Shown in pieces: positions 57,375 to 64,000 of a stretch of DNA of 64,000 bases. Below the pieces are notes generated by a model. It searched no databases and was not told where the DNA came from. It saw only the letters and a list, made by a program, of their open reading frames with translations. Numbering within the stretch: position 1 is the first letter of the stretch; each line of letters begins with the position of its first letter. Source of the stretch: Streptomyces sp. B1I3 (GTDB lineage Bacteria; Actinomycetota; Actinomycetes; Streptomycetales; Streptomycetaceae); contig NZ_JAUSYD010000001.1 of assembly GCF_030816615.1 (NCBI RefSeq), positions 4,362,501-4,426,500 of the forward strand, given 5' to 3'. The position numbers were made by a program, and so were the translations under genes.

Positions 57375-58640
57375 ATGACACCTCACACTGGGCAGATGGG
57401 CCGCAACGACGCCTTGCGTGCAGCACGCCTACGAGCCGGCTGGCGAACCATCGAGTCCGCCGCCGCAGGCCTCTCCGAGCACGGGCAGCAGCTGCTGGAC
57501 GACCGCCAGTTCACTGTGTCCGCGCGGACCTGGCGGCGGTGGGAGGGCGACCGGCCGGGATGGCCGGCCGAAGAGACAGCGGTCGTCATTCACGACGCGC
57601 TCGGCCGGTGGCCCGAGGACCTGGGCTTCACCACCCCGCCGGGCTGGATCCGGCCCGAGCACCAAGAAGAGGCAGATGTGAACCGACGCGCATTCGTGAG
57701 CGTCACCGCGGCCGCGCTTGTCGCCGGCCCCGTTGCTCCGCAGCACGTTGACCCTGCCCTGATCGACTACTTCCAGCAGCAGTTGGAGGGGCACTACCGG
57801 GCGGACATGTTTCTCGGCCCGCATGACCTGATCGGAACGGTGTCCGCTCAGTACCAGCTCATCGACAAGCTGGTTCGGTCGGCGAAGGGGGAGACGCGCC
57901 GCGGCCTGCTGCGTGTCGGGGCGGCCTACGCGGCCCTCGTCGGCTGGCTGTACCAGGATGCGGGCGACATGGACGGGGCAGCGTTCTGGCGCGGGGTGAC
58001 GCAGGAGATCGCGATGCGGTCCCGCGATCCGCATCTCATTGGGTACAGCCTCGTGAACCAGGCCCAGGTGCGCACCGACCTGGGTGACGGGCACGCGGTC
58101 ATCGACCTGTGCGAGGCCGCCCTCGACGACGCCGACCGCCTGGTCCCGAAGGTGCGGATCATGGCAATGCAGCAGCAGGCGCACGGTGCCAGCCTCACGG
58201 AAGATCGCCGGTCCGTCGACCAGCTGCTCGATGAAGCCGACAGGCTGCTGCCCCGCGTCGACGACGACCTGCCATGGGGCAATGCGTGTCGCAGAACGCC
58301 CGGCTACCTGGAGGTACAGAGGGCGACCTGCTACGGGCGTCTGGGGCTTGGCGCCGAGGCGGGGGCCCTGTGGTCCCAAGTCCTAACGGTCGTGCCGGAG
58401 ACGGCGCGCAGGGACCGCGGGGTGTACATGGCGCGGCAGGCGACCGCAGCCGCGGTCGCGCGTGAACCTGACCGGGCCCTGGAGATCGCCCGCGATGTGG
58501 CGGCGGTTGCTCTCGAGACCCGGTCCGCCCGCATGCGCAGAGAGTTGATCACTCTGGAGCGGGCGATGCGCCCGTGGCACGATGCACCGGTCGGCCGGGA
58601 CCTCGCGGAGATCCTGGCACCTGTGACCGATAGGAGCTGA
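57375..58640 (+). CDS. HTH regulator with TPR-like C-terminal domain
   Basis: A 421-aa protein. Residues about 8-85 form an atypical helix-turn-helix (DALRAARLRAGWRTIESAAAGLS, SARTWRRWEGDRPGWPAEETAVVIHDALG). The remainder is helical with TPR-like repeats (for example AAYAALVGWLYQDAGDMDGAAFWRGVTQEIA). This architecture occurs in many Streptomyces regulators that sense peptides or small ligands. ATG 57375 has GGGAG 8 nt upstream. It is followed after 2 bp by the pterin dehydratase homologue, so the two form an operon. Possible role: lysogeny or moron control. Confidence 0.78.
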   Translation: MTPHTGQMGRNDALRAARLRAGWRTIESAAAGLSEHGQQLLDDRQFTVSARTWRRWEGDRPGWPAEETAVVIHDALGRWPEDLGFTTPPGWIRPEHQEEADVNRRAFVSVTAAALVAGPVAPQHVDPALIDYFQQQLEGHYRADMFLGPHDLIGTVSAQYQLIDKLVRSAKGETRRGLLRVGAAYAALVGWLYQDAGDMDGAAFWRGVTQEIAMRSRDPHLIGYSLVNQAQVRTDLGDGHAVIDLCEAALDDADRLVPKVRIMAMQQQAHGASLTEDRRSVDQLLDEADRLLPRVDDDLPWGNACRRTPGYLEVQRATCYGRLGLGAEAGALWSQVLTVVPETARRDRGVYMARQATAAAVAREPDRALEIARDVAAVALETRSARMRRELITLERAMRPWHDAPVGRDLAEILAPVTDRS

Positions 58641-58642
58641 AC

Positions 58643-58957
58643 GTGGGCAAGGAGCCGCTGACGGACGAGGAGATCGCGTCACGCCTGGCCGGGGTACCGG
58701 GCTGGAAGCGGGACGGAAACGAGATCACCTGCCGGTTCGGGATTCGCTACCACGGTGGTATCGCGATGATCGTGCACGTTGCGGACGTTGAACGCCTCAT
58801 CGGTCATCACGCGGACATTGACCTACGCTGGGATCACGTGCGGTTCGGCATCACCACGCACGACGCCGGCTACAAGCTGACAGCGGCAGACTTCGACCTT
58901 GCCGCGCGGATCGACCAGATTGCGGCAGCCCACGGCGCGGAACCGTTCGACGCCTGA
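58643..58957 (+). CDS. pterin-4a-carbinolamine dehydratase homologue
   Basis: A 104-aa protein matching the PCD/DCoH family. The catalytic-region motif is LIGHHADIDLRWDHVRFGITTHDAGYKLTAADFDLAARID, in which the two consecutive histidines and a later histidine are present as in active enzymes. PCD recycles the 4a-hydroxypterin formed by aromatic amino acid hydroxylases; DCoH also binds a transcription factor. No hydroxylase is nearby. TAGGAG lies 6-7 nt before the GTG, which starts 2 bp after the regulator's stop. Confidence 0.82.
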   Translation: MGKEPLTDEEIASRLAGVPGWKRDGNEITCRFGIRYHGGIAMIVHVADVERLIGHHADIDLRWDHVRFGITTHDAGYKLTAADFDLAARIDQIAAAHGAEPFDA

Positions 58958-58974
58958 CCTCGGACGCACGAAAG

Positions 58975-59014
58975 CGCCCCCCGCGCCCGGCCCGTAGGCC
59001 AGATGCAGGGGGCG
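58975..59014. terminator. convergent terminator
   Basis: CGCCCCC/GGGGGCG (58975-58981 with 59008-59014) with an inner GGCC-CGTA-GGCC hairpin, between the dehydratase and the leftward lysis group. Confidence 0.6.
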
Positions 59015-59021
59015 ATGTGGT

Positions 59022-59663
59022 TCAGGGGTATTGCCGGCGGGCGGGGTCCAGGGCGAGCGGCCCGGCACCGGTGGGGTCCGGCTCGGGCTCGGGCGCCGGG
59101 GCTCTTCGGCACATCAGCCCGTCCGGGTCGCCAGGCGGCGGCTGGAGGCTGTACCCGTCCGGGCAGGTCTGACCGTCGCGGCCGTCCTTGCCGTCCGCCC
59201 CGTTGCGGCCGTCCTTCCCGTCGGCGCCGGGCGGCCCGGCCGGGCCGGGTTCGCCCGCCGGGCCGACGGGCCCGGTCACGGACTGGCCGTCTGCACCAGC
59301 TGCTCCGGGGGCTCCGGTAGGCCCGGTCGTGCCGACTCCATCGACCCCGTCCTCACCGGCTGGACCGGTCAGTCCCACGGGCCCGGTCGGGCCGATCGGG
59401 CCCGGGGCTCCTGGTGGGCCGGTGGGGCCGGGCGGCCCAGGGATGCTCTTGCCCGCCTCGCCCCTGCTTCCCGGCGGCCCGGCGACCGGGTGGCCGCCGA
59501 GTCGCTCGACCTGCTGGGCCAGCTGGTCGCGGGCGAGGTTCGCGTCGCGCAGGTCGGACGCCAGGTTCTGCACGGTGAGGATCGCCGCCCCGGCCAGCAG
59601 CGCGCCGCCGAGCGTGAGCACGTTGCCGAGCCAGGGACGGCGCCGTTCAGCATGTCGCCGCAT
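59022..59663 (-). CDS. collagen-like (Gly-X-Y) membrane-anchored phage protein
   Basis: A 213-aa protein. One membrane helix (about residues 14-33, NVLTLGGALLAGAAILTVQN) and a short coiled-coil region are followed by collagen-type Gly-X-Y triplets from about residue 66 to 165. The triplets include many GPP, GPT, GPA and GKD types and are interrupted at DGVDGVGTT. The tail has two cysteines and a Pro/Glu segment. It probably forms a trimeric surface stalk. ATG 59663 shares one base with the stop of the upstream gene. The location inside the lysis cassette is unusual. Confidence 0.8.
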   Translation of the reverse strand: MRRHAERRRPWLGNVLTLGGALLAGAAILTVQNLASDLRDANLARDQLAQQVERLGGHPVAGPPGSRGEAGKSIPGPPGPTGPPGAPGPIGPTGPVGLTGPAGEDGVDGVGTTGPTGAPGAAGADGQSVTGPVGPAGEPGPAGPPGADGKDGRNGADGKDGRDGQTCPDGYSLQPPPGDPDGLMCRRAPAPEPEPDPTGAGPLALDPARRQYP

Positions 59664-59956
59664 CAGGCTCCCGCTCCCTTCACCGTCATGGCCAGGTACG
59701 GGAGCAGGGCGACCACCACGGTGATGACGACGCCGATCATCCACCTGCGGGTAGCCACGATGCGGTCAGCGTCCCGTTCGCGTTGCGTCTCCAGGGTGGT
59801 GACGCGCGCGTTGATCTGGGTCTTCTCGATCGTGTAGACGTCCTGCGAGACGAAGGAATCGAGGCGCCCGTTCAGGTTTCCCAGGTCCTCGCGCACGTCG
59901 TCGCGCAGGGCTTGGATGAGCCGCCCGAGCTCGCCGTTCGACGGCTCATCAGCCAT
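59663..59956 (-). CDS. coiled-coil membrane protein, lysis cassette
   Basis: A 97-aa protein with a long amphipathic coiled coil (LGRLIQALRDDVREDLGNLNGRLDSF and INARVTTLETQRERDADRIVATRR) and one C-terminal helix (WMIGVVITVVVALLPYLAMTV). The layout resembles accessory holins or spanin-like proteins of actinophages. It lies between the holin and the collagen-like gene. The precise function is not known. Confidence 0.7.
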   Translation of the reverse strand: MADEPSNGELGRLIQALRDDVREDLGNLNGRLDSFVSQDVYTIEKTQINARVTTLETQRERDADRIVATRRWMIGVVITVVVALLPYLAMTVKGAGA

Positions 59957-59976
59957 AGGTCGTGCTCCAGTTCAGA

Positions 59977-60240
59977 TCAGACGCCGCGCGCGAGGCTGGC
60001 CGAGTTCGTGACGTCCCGCCACCGGGCGACTAGGCCCTTCACGAGGGACACGGCAGCGGCGACGCCGGCGACACCGGCCGCCTGCCACATGCCGATATCG
60101 AACGGGGAGGTGAGGACGAGCCCGCCGACGAACGCCTGCAGGAACGTGGCGACGACGCGCTCGGCGAGGTCCCGGCCGTAGGTCTTCGCCGTCTTGAGGA
60201 CGGTCTGCGTGCTCGGTCCGGGGAACGGGGTCTCGGGCAT
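59977..60240 (-). CDS. phage holin
   Basis: An 87-aa holin. Two hydrophobic helices (VVATFLQAFVGGLVLTS and MWQAAGVAGVAAAVSLVKGLV) separated by a short turn (PFDIG) match the small actinophage (r1t-like) holins. It should form pores that release the endolysin, encoded directly upstream in the same leftward direction. Confidence 0.85.
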   Translation of the reverse strand: MPETPFPGPSTQTVLKTAKTYGRDLAERVVATFLQAFVGGLVLTSPFDIGMWQAAGVAGVAAAVSLVKGLVARWRDVTNSASLARGV

Positions 60241-60242
60241 GG

Positions 60243-61157
60243 TCAGGCCTCCAGCTTCTTGGCGAGCGCGGTCAGGGTCTTGTCGATGTGGCGGACCCGG
60301 GTCACGAGGTCGGAGAACACCGACCGCCCGGACCAGTAGTGCCGGGGGTTCTTCTTGTCCGCGCTGTAGTCGGCGGCGTCGGCCGGCGCGTCGAACTTGT
60401 CGGCGGCCAGCAGCCGGTCGACCACGAGGTCAGCCAGCTTGGCCATCTGCGCTTCGGTCATGTCTTCGTTCTCCTTGGGCGGGGTCGGTGCGCTGGTTCC
60501 GGCGGTCCAGTTCGCGGGGTGGGCGAGGCGCTCGTCGACGAGGCGGCGTACGACCGGCGGGGATACGTCGACACCGCCGGTGCCGGTGCGGGGGTCGACC
60601 TTCCCGGGCTGCCACTCCTTGTGGCCGATGACGCTGCGGGCGGTCCAGCCCTGGCCGGGCCCGCCGTAGGCGCGCAGGATCGCTGCGGAGACGCGGACCA
60701 TGGCGTCACGCTGGACGGGTGGCCACGGGTCTCTGCCGTCGCCGAGGTTGACGCACTCGAACCCGTAGAAGCGGGTGTTGCCGTCGGTGTTCGCCTCGTT
60801 CGGGGTGAGCAGCTTGTCCCGGTCGTAGGACTCGTCTTGCACCTGGCGCAGGACGTCGTCATCGCCCCGGCCTGCGTGGTTGGCCCGGCCGGCCGACACG
60901 AGGTACACGGTGCCGTCCTTGTCGATGACGCCGTGGCACAGCGGCCCGGGCAGTTGGCTGTGCCCGGTGTAGCAGAGCGCCACGGACCCGGACGTGCCGC
61001 TGGTCACGGTGTGGTGGAGCATCACGCCGTTGATCGGACCGAAGGAGCCGGTGGACGCGGGCCGCTCGTGGGTGCGCCAGCTCTTGTGCTCGACGACCGT
61101 GACGCCCTCGGCGCGCAGCGCGGCGAGCAGCCGGTCAGGGGACAGGGGTGCGGCCAT
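60243..61157 (-). CDS. endolysin, N-acetylmuramoyl-L-alanine amidase
   Basis: A 304-aa lysin. The amidase_2 (PGRP-like) domain fills residues about 10-200, with the zinc ligands in VMLHHTVTSG, the histidine in GRANHAGRG, and IGHKEWQPGKVDP. A proline-rich linker and a C-terminal helical segment, perhaps for cell-wall binding, follow. It cleaves the amide between muramic acid and the stem peptide. ATG 61157 is chosen for GGAG 5 nt upstream over ATG 61172. Stops 2 bp before the holin gene. Confidence 0.88.
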   Translation of the reverse strand: MAAPLSPDRLLAALRAEGVTVVEHKSWRTHERPASTGSFGPINGVMLHHTVTSGTSGSVALCYTGHSQLPGPLCHGVIDKDGTVYLVSAGRANHAGRGDDDVLRQVQDESYDRDKLLTPNEANTDGNTRFYGFECVNLGDGRDPWPPVQRDAMVRVSAAILRAYGGPGQGWTARSVIGHKEWQPGKVDPRTGTGGVDVSPPVVRRLVDERLAHPANWTAGTSAPTPPKENEDMTEAQMAKLADLVVDRLLAADKFDAPADAADYSADKKNPRHYWSGRSVFSDLVTRVRHIDKTLTALAKKLEA

Positions 61158-61217
61158 CAGATCTCCAGACATGACGAAGCCCCGGGCCGGTCGGCGCGGG
61201 GCGGGTGTGGGTGCGGG

Positions 61218-61733
61218 TCAGGTCGCGGACTGGTACGTGCCGTAGAGGCGGACGGTGTCACCGGCGGCCAGGGTGTACGGGGCGTTGTGCGTCCAGGCGT
61301 CCCAGTCGCCGATGGTGACGGTGGACGGGAGCCAGATCGTGCCGGTCGCCTGTGTGGCGCTGCTGAGGGGGATGCGGCCCATCACGAAGTTGGGGGTGCC
61401 GCCGCGGCTGACGCTGATGTCGAGGACGCCGGGGCTGCCGTTCGAAACGGTTGCGGTCAGGACCGGCAGGCCCAGCGCTTGGTTGCCGGATCCCAGGGTG
61501 GTGGTGCTGCCAATGGTGAGCTGTGCGGTGAACGTCACCGTGCGCCCGACCTTGAGGTACCGGCCGACCAAGGTGCCGTTGCCCAGTACGGGTTGGGTGG
61601 TGGTCGCCTGCCAGGTCGGGGTGTACGAGGACCATGCCCCGAAGATGCTGTTGAGCTGATCGCGGATCTCTTGGTTCAGGATGGCTGCGGAGACGACCTC
61701 GCCCACGACCCAGGTCTTCGGTGCGAACGTCAC
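61218..61733 (-). CDS. phage tail appendage/fibre-like protein
   Basis: A 171-aa, beta-rich protein starting FAPKTWVVGEVVSAAILNQEIRDQL, a sequence type common in the tail-appendage modules of actinophages. The middle resembles a small beta-sandwich (TPTWQATTTQPVLGNGTLVGRYLKVGRTVTF). It overlaps the upstream gene by 4 bp. The function is inferred from context. Confidence 0.7.
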   Translation of the reverse strand: MTFAPKTWVVGEVVSAAILNQEIRDQLNSIFGAWSSYTPTWQATTTQPVLGNGTLVGRYLKVGRTVTFTAQLTIGSTTTLGSGNQALGLPVLTATVSNGSPGVLDISVSRGGTPNFVMGRIPLSSATQATGTIWLPSTVTIGDWDAWTHNAPYTLAAGDTVRLYGTYQSAT

Positions 61734-62194
61734 GGCTGCGGCTCCTCAGGCTCGGTTCCCGGCTCGGGCTCGGGTGGCTGCACCGGATTCAGCGGGTCGT
61801 CGGGGTGCCACCACCACCTCCGCTCGAGGGCCAGCGCCTCAGCCTCCGCGGCAGCGATGTCCTCGGGCACGATGAGCGGCACCCACGCCTGCTTGCATTC
61901 CGCGCACCCGAAGCGGGGGTCCAGCACCGAGACGATCCACGCGGACTGGCAGGCGTCGCACTCCACCAGCCACCGCCCGTCATCGATCCGGGCGTAGAGC
62001 CCCGGGTGATCCGGCACCCAGCCGGTGGGCACGGGGACGCGGCGGCCCATCCGGTACTCGACCCACTTGTAGACGAGCTCCGCTCCCGGGACCTGGGACC
62101 AGTCCTGGGGGATCTGTCCGCGCCTGGGCGGCGGCGGCAGGTAGTACGTCTCGGCCTGCACGATCGCGGTGGCAGGCAGAGCGGTGGCGGCCAT
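61730..62194 (-). CDS. zinc-ribbon phage protein
   Basis: A 154-aa protein. CDAC and CAEC, 19 residues apart, form a probable zinc ribbon in the middle; the end is a Pro/Glu tail. Phage neighbours suggest a minor structural or assembly role. It follows the large tail protein by 11 bp and overlaps the next gene by 4 bp. Confidence 0.7.
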   Translation of the reverse strand: MAATALPATAIVQAETYYLPPPPRRGQIPQDWSQVPGAELVYKWVEYRMGRRVPVPTGWVPDHPGLYARIDDGRWLVECDACQSAWIVSVLDPRFGCAECKQAWVPLIVPEDIAAAEAEALALERRWWWHPDDPLNPVQPPEPEPGTEPEEPQP

Positions 62195-62205
62195 GGAATG
62201 TCCGA

Positions 62206-64000
62206 TCAGTAGGCGAGCCGGGTGGTGGTGCCGAGCTGGGAGTAGACGGGGTCATCGAGGACCCAGACAGAGTCCTGGCTCGATTCGGAGGTGCGGAACT
62301 GAATCAGGTGGCTGTTCTCTTTGAGCGTCTCGGTGTAGCCCTCGACGGTGACGCGCAGCTCTGTGGCCGGCGCCTGCTCGGGCAGGTCGTACACGGTGAA
62401 GTACGAACTGATGTCCGCGTCCAAGAGGTCGGCATAGTTCGGCATGGTGTAGGCCTCGACGGGGACCTCGCGCAGTTCCGGGTCCGGGTCGGCGTACCGG
62501 GAGACGATCCAGTACGCGGCGTCCAGCGCGCTGTTGTCCGACGTCTTGAGGATGGTGAGCTGCTGCTCGTACCGGCCGTAGGCCAGGATCGACGCCGGCG
62601 CGGACACCTTCTGTGTCGCACCGCCAGGACGCGACGCCTCAACCGAGTTGACGAGTTTCTGGTCGTCGTCGGAGATCTGCACCCCCGGCTCCAAATCGGC
62701 ATAGGCGATCGTGAAGACCTCGGCAGCCGAAGACGGGTTGTAGCGCAGGTCACGGGACTGGTAGGCCAGGCCGAAGTAGTCGCGCTCCGCGTACAGGCGC
62801 CCGGACTCGGTGGCCTCGACCTCCCGCAGCCGGGAGACGACGGTGCCGCCGGCTTCCCCCTGGCTGGCGACCGGGTCGTGCGTGGCGCCGAGGATGGTGA
62901 CGCTGTCGACTCCGCCGTACCGGGCGAGGCGGGTGACCCGAAGGTCAGCTGTCTCGCCCTCGTAAGCGGTCATCCCTGCGGTGTAGTGGGTGGCGAGCTC
63001 GGCTCCGATCGGTGCGCTGGACGGCACGGTGTACAGCGCCAGGTGTCCGATCGATCCGTTCCACAGGCGGGTGTTCAGGTAGGCGCCCACGGTCAGCTGC
63101 CGCAGCTCCACCACGATGGTGACCGCAGTGCTGGTGCGCAGGACCCCGTCCACCCAGACCTGCTGCGTCACCTCGTCGTAGACGAAGTGGTGCCATGCCC
63201 CGTCTGCCAGGTTCCCGCTGGCCACGGTGGATACGACCAGCGGCCCATCGAACGCGGATTCCGCCTGCAGCGCGCCGCTTCCGTTCAGTGACCACACGAG
63301 TTGGCTGATGCCGATGGTGCTGGCCAGGCCGAAGATGACCCGGCCCGGGGTGGTGGTCTGGAACCAACACTCCAGCTGAATCCACCCCGCGCCGGACGCG
63401 GTCTGGAACGCCTGCCCCAGGTCTGAGGCGAGGTACTTCCCGGCCGAGGTGGACGCCGGGGTCAGCAGCGGTACCGGGTCGGTTGCGGCGGTGGGGCCCG
63501 GTGTGGTGCCGAGGTCGAGGGTTCCGCCGACGCCGGCCTGAATGATGGTGAGCGGGCTGGCGGAGGAGCCGGACAGGTCGCCCGCGGTGTCGCTGGTGGT
63601 CGGCTCGGTGAGCGGGAAGTAGGCGAGCGGACCTGTTGACGCGATCTCTTCGACCAGGCAGGAGCGCAGGGCGGGCTGCCGGTTGAGCCGCTTGAACAGG
63701 TCCGTCGCGCTGATGGTGACCTTGGAGTGCAGGCCTTCCCACTCGATGGGCCACTCGTTGACCGTGCCCCAGAGGCGGGGGTAGATCTGGGCGCCGAGGT
63801 AGTCCCACTCCGCGTAGTCGCCGGTGCCGCCGGTGCGGTTGTTGGTGAACGACACAACGAGTGACTGCGATACGGCCCACGCCGGGGTGGCCAGAGTGCG
63901 GCGCACCGTCCAGTCCCATCCGTCGCCCGACGTCTCCCAGTAGACGGTGCCCGCCGTCTCCCGGATCCGCAGCCACAGGTGATCGATGGCCGAGTACGGG
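62206..64000 (-). CDS. phage tail protein with LamG-like domain (5' end beyond the window)
   Basis: An open frame that runs through the right window edge; at least 597 residues are encoded here. A concanavalin/LamG-like domain spans the middle (SGAGWIQLECWFQTTTPGRVIFGLA, WHHFVYDEVTQQVWVDGVLR), and the C-terminal third reads like a tail-tip protein (YAERDYFGLAYQSRDL, VEAYTMPNYADLLDADI). A GTG at 63906 is not the true start: the frame upstream continues with sensible sequence (HLWLRIRETAGTVYWETSGDG). Confidence 0.8.
   Translation of the reverse strand, partial: PYSAIDHLWLRIRETAGTVYWETSGDGWDWTVRRTLATPAWAVSQSLVVSFTNNRTGGTGDYAEWDYLGAQIYPRLWGTVNEWPIEWEGLHSKVTISATDLFKRLNRQPALRSCLVEEIASTGPLAYFPLTEPTTSDTAGDLSGSSASPLTIIQAGVGGTLDLGTTPGPTAATDPVPLLTPASTSAGKYLASDLGQAFQTASGAGWIQLECWFQTTTPGRVIFGLASTIGISQLVWSLNGSGALQAESAFDGPLVVSTVASGNLADGAWHHFVYDEVTQQVWVDGVLRTSTAVTIVVELRQLTVGAYLNTRLWNGSIGHLALYTVPSSAPIGAELATHYTAGMTAYEGETADLRVTRLARYGGVDSVTILGATHDPVASQGEAGGTVVSRLREVEATESGRLYAERDYFGLAYQSRDLRYNPSSAAEVFTIAYADLEPGVQISDDDQKLVNSVEASRPGGATQKVSAPASILAYGRYEQQLTILKTSDNSALDAAYWIVSRYADPDPELREVPVEAYTMPNYADLLDADISSYFTVYDLPEQAPATELRVTVEGYTETLKENSHLIQFRTSESSQDSVWVLDDPVYSQLGTTTRLAY

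Larger units (their letters stand above)
55335..64000. mobile_element. prophage (left part only)
   Basis: From the tadA break to the window end the genes are phage-like: holin, amidase endolysin, collagen-like protein, coiled-coil membrane protein, appendage and LamG tail proteins, and an HTH regulator. Next to the attachment site is a set of accessory genes. No integrase, terminase, portal or capsid is in view, so the element continues to the right. Confidence 0.88.

Noticed and set aside
63906..64000. GTG 63906 as start of the LamG tail protein
   Set aside because: The frame stays open to the window edge with plausible tail-protein sequence, so the gene is longer and its start is outside.

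Overview
This window is chromosomal DNA from a Streptomyces species (or a very close actinomycete). The evidence is very high GC with strong G/C at third codon positions, frequent GTG starts, and many genes whose start codon lies only 6-7 nt after a TANNNT -10 box. It also carries wblA (a WhiB-family developmental regulator) and a gene order that, from memory, matches the S. coelicolor core chromosome around SCO3620 to SCO3557: recR, ask-asd, a PBP, wblA, two ArsA ATPases, crp, nth, marP, nhaA, acsA, ssd-tadA.

Layout. 1-7.2 kb: UbiB-like kinase, LuxR-type regulator, class III aminotransferase, GntR regulator, a hypothetical protein, and a seven-copy 8-bp tandem repeat. 7.2-12.7 kb: SLATT membrane protein, YbaB, RecR, DUF5063 protein, then the aspartokinase / aspartate-semialdehyde dehydrogenase operon. 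13-22.3 kb: ECF-like sigma factor overlapping a membrane protein gene, SURF1, S9 peptidase, methyltransferase, secreted SGNH lipase, HtpG. 22.4-27.2 kb: ARMT1/DUF89 protein whose stop codon carries a 162-bp MITE, TetR/FMN-reductase divergent pair with a double-palindrome operator, tRNA-Pro(CGG), metallophosphoesterase, YqeY. 27.2-45.4 kb: class A PBP, wblA, ArsA pair, DUF4177-RidA pair, NUDIX-MBL pair, Crp, endonuclease III, CoA-type NUDIX, MarP protease, epoxide-hydrolase-like protein, phage-holin-family membrane protein, NhaA, acetyl-CoA synthetase. 45.5-53.1 kb: SulP transporter fused to carbonic anhydrase, deacetylase-like lipoprotein, CooC-like ATPase, degenerate Fic-like protein, a candidate 6S-like RNA locus and a HAD phosphatase.

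53.1-64 kb: an orphan terminator that probably ends a small RNA, then the start of a tad (tight adherence) pilus locus (ssd and tadA). TadA is cut exactly in its Walker A motif at about 55,334, and everything to the right looks like a prophage. Next to the junction are accessory genes: a membrane hypothetical, small zinc-ribbon-like proteins, a glycine-rich-domain-like protein with an early TTA codon, and an HTH-TPR regulator followed by a pterin-4a-carbinolamine dehydratase homologue. These are followed by a leftward lysis/tail cassette: collagen-like membrane protein, coiled-coil membrane protein, holin, amidase endolysin, appendage protein, zinc-ribbon protein, and a LamG-containing tail protein that runs off the window end. 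No integrase, capsid or terminase gene is inside the window.

The most notable signals are the prophage junction inside tadA, the MITE that replaced a TAG stop by TAA without changing the protein, two probable non-coding RNA loci flanking the HAD gene, an internal ribosome-binding site in aspartokinase, and the prophage accessory gene set.
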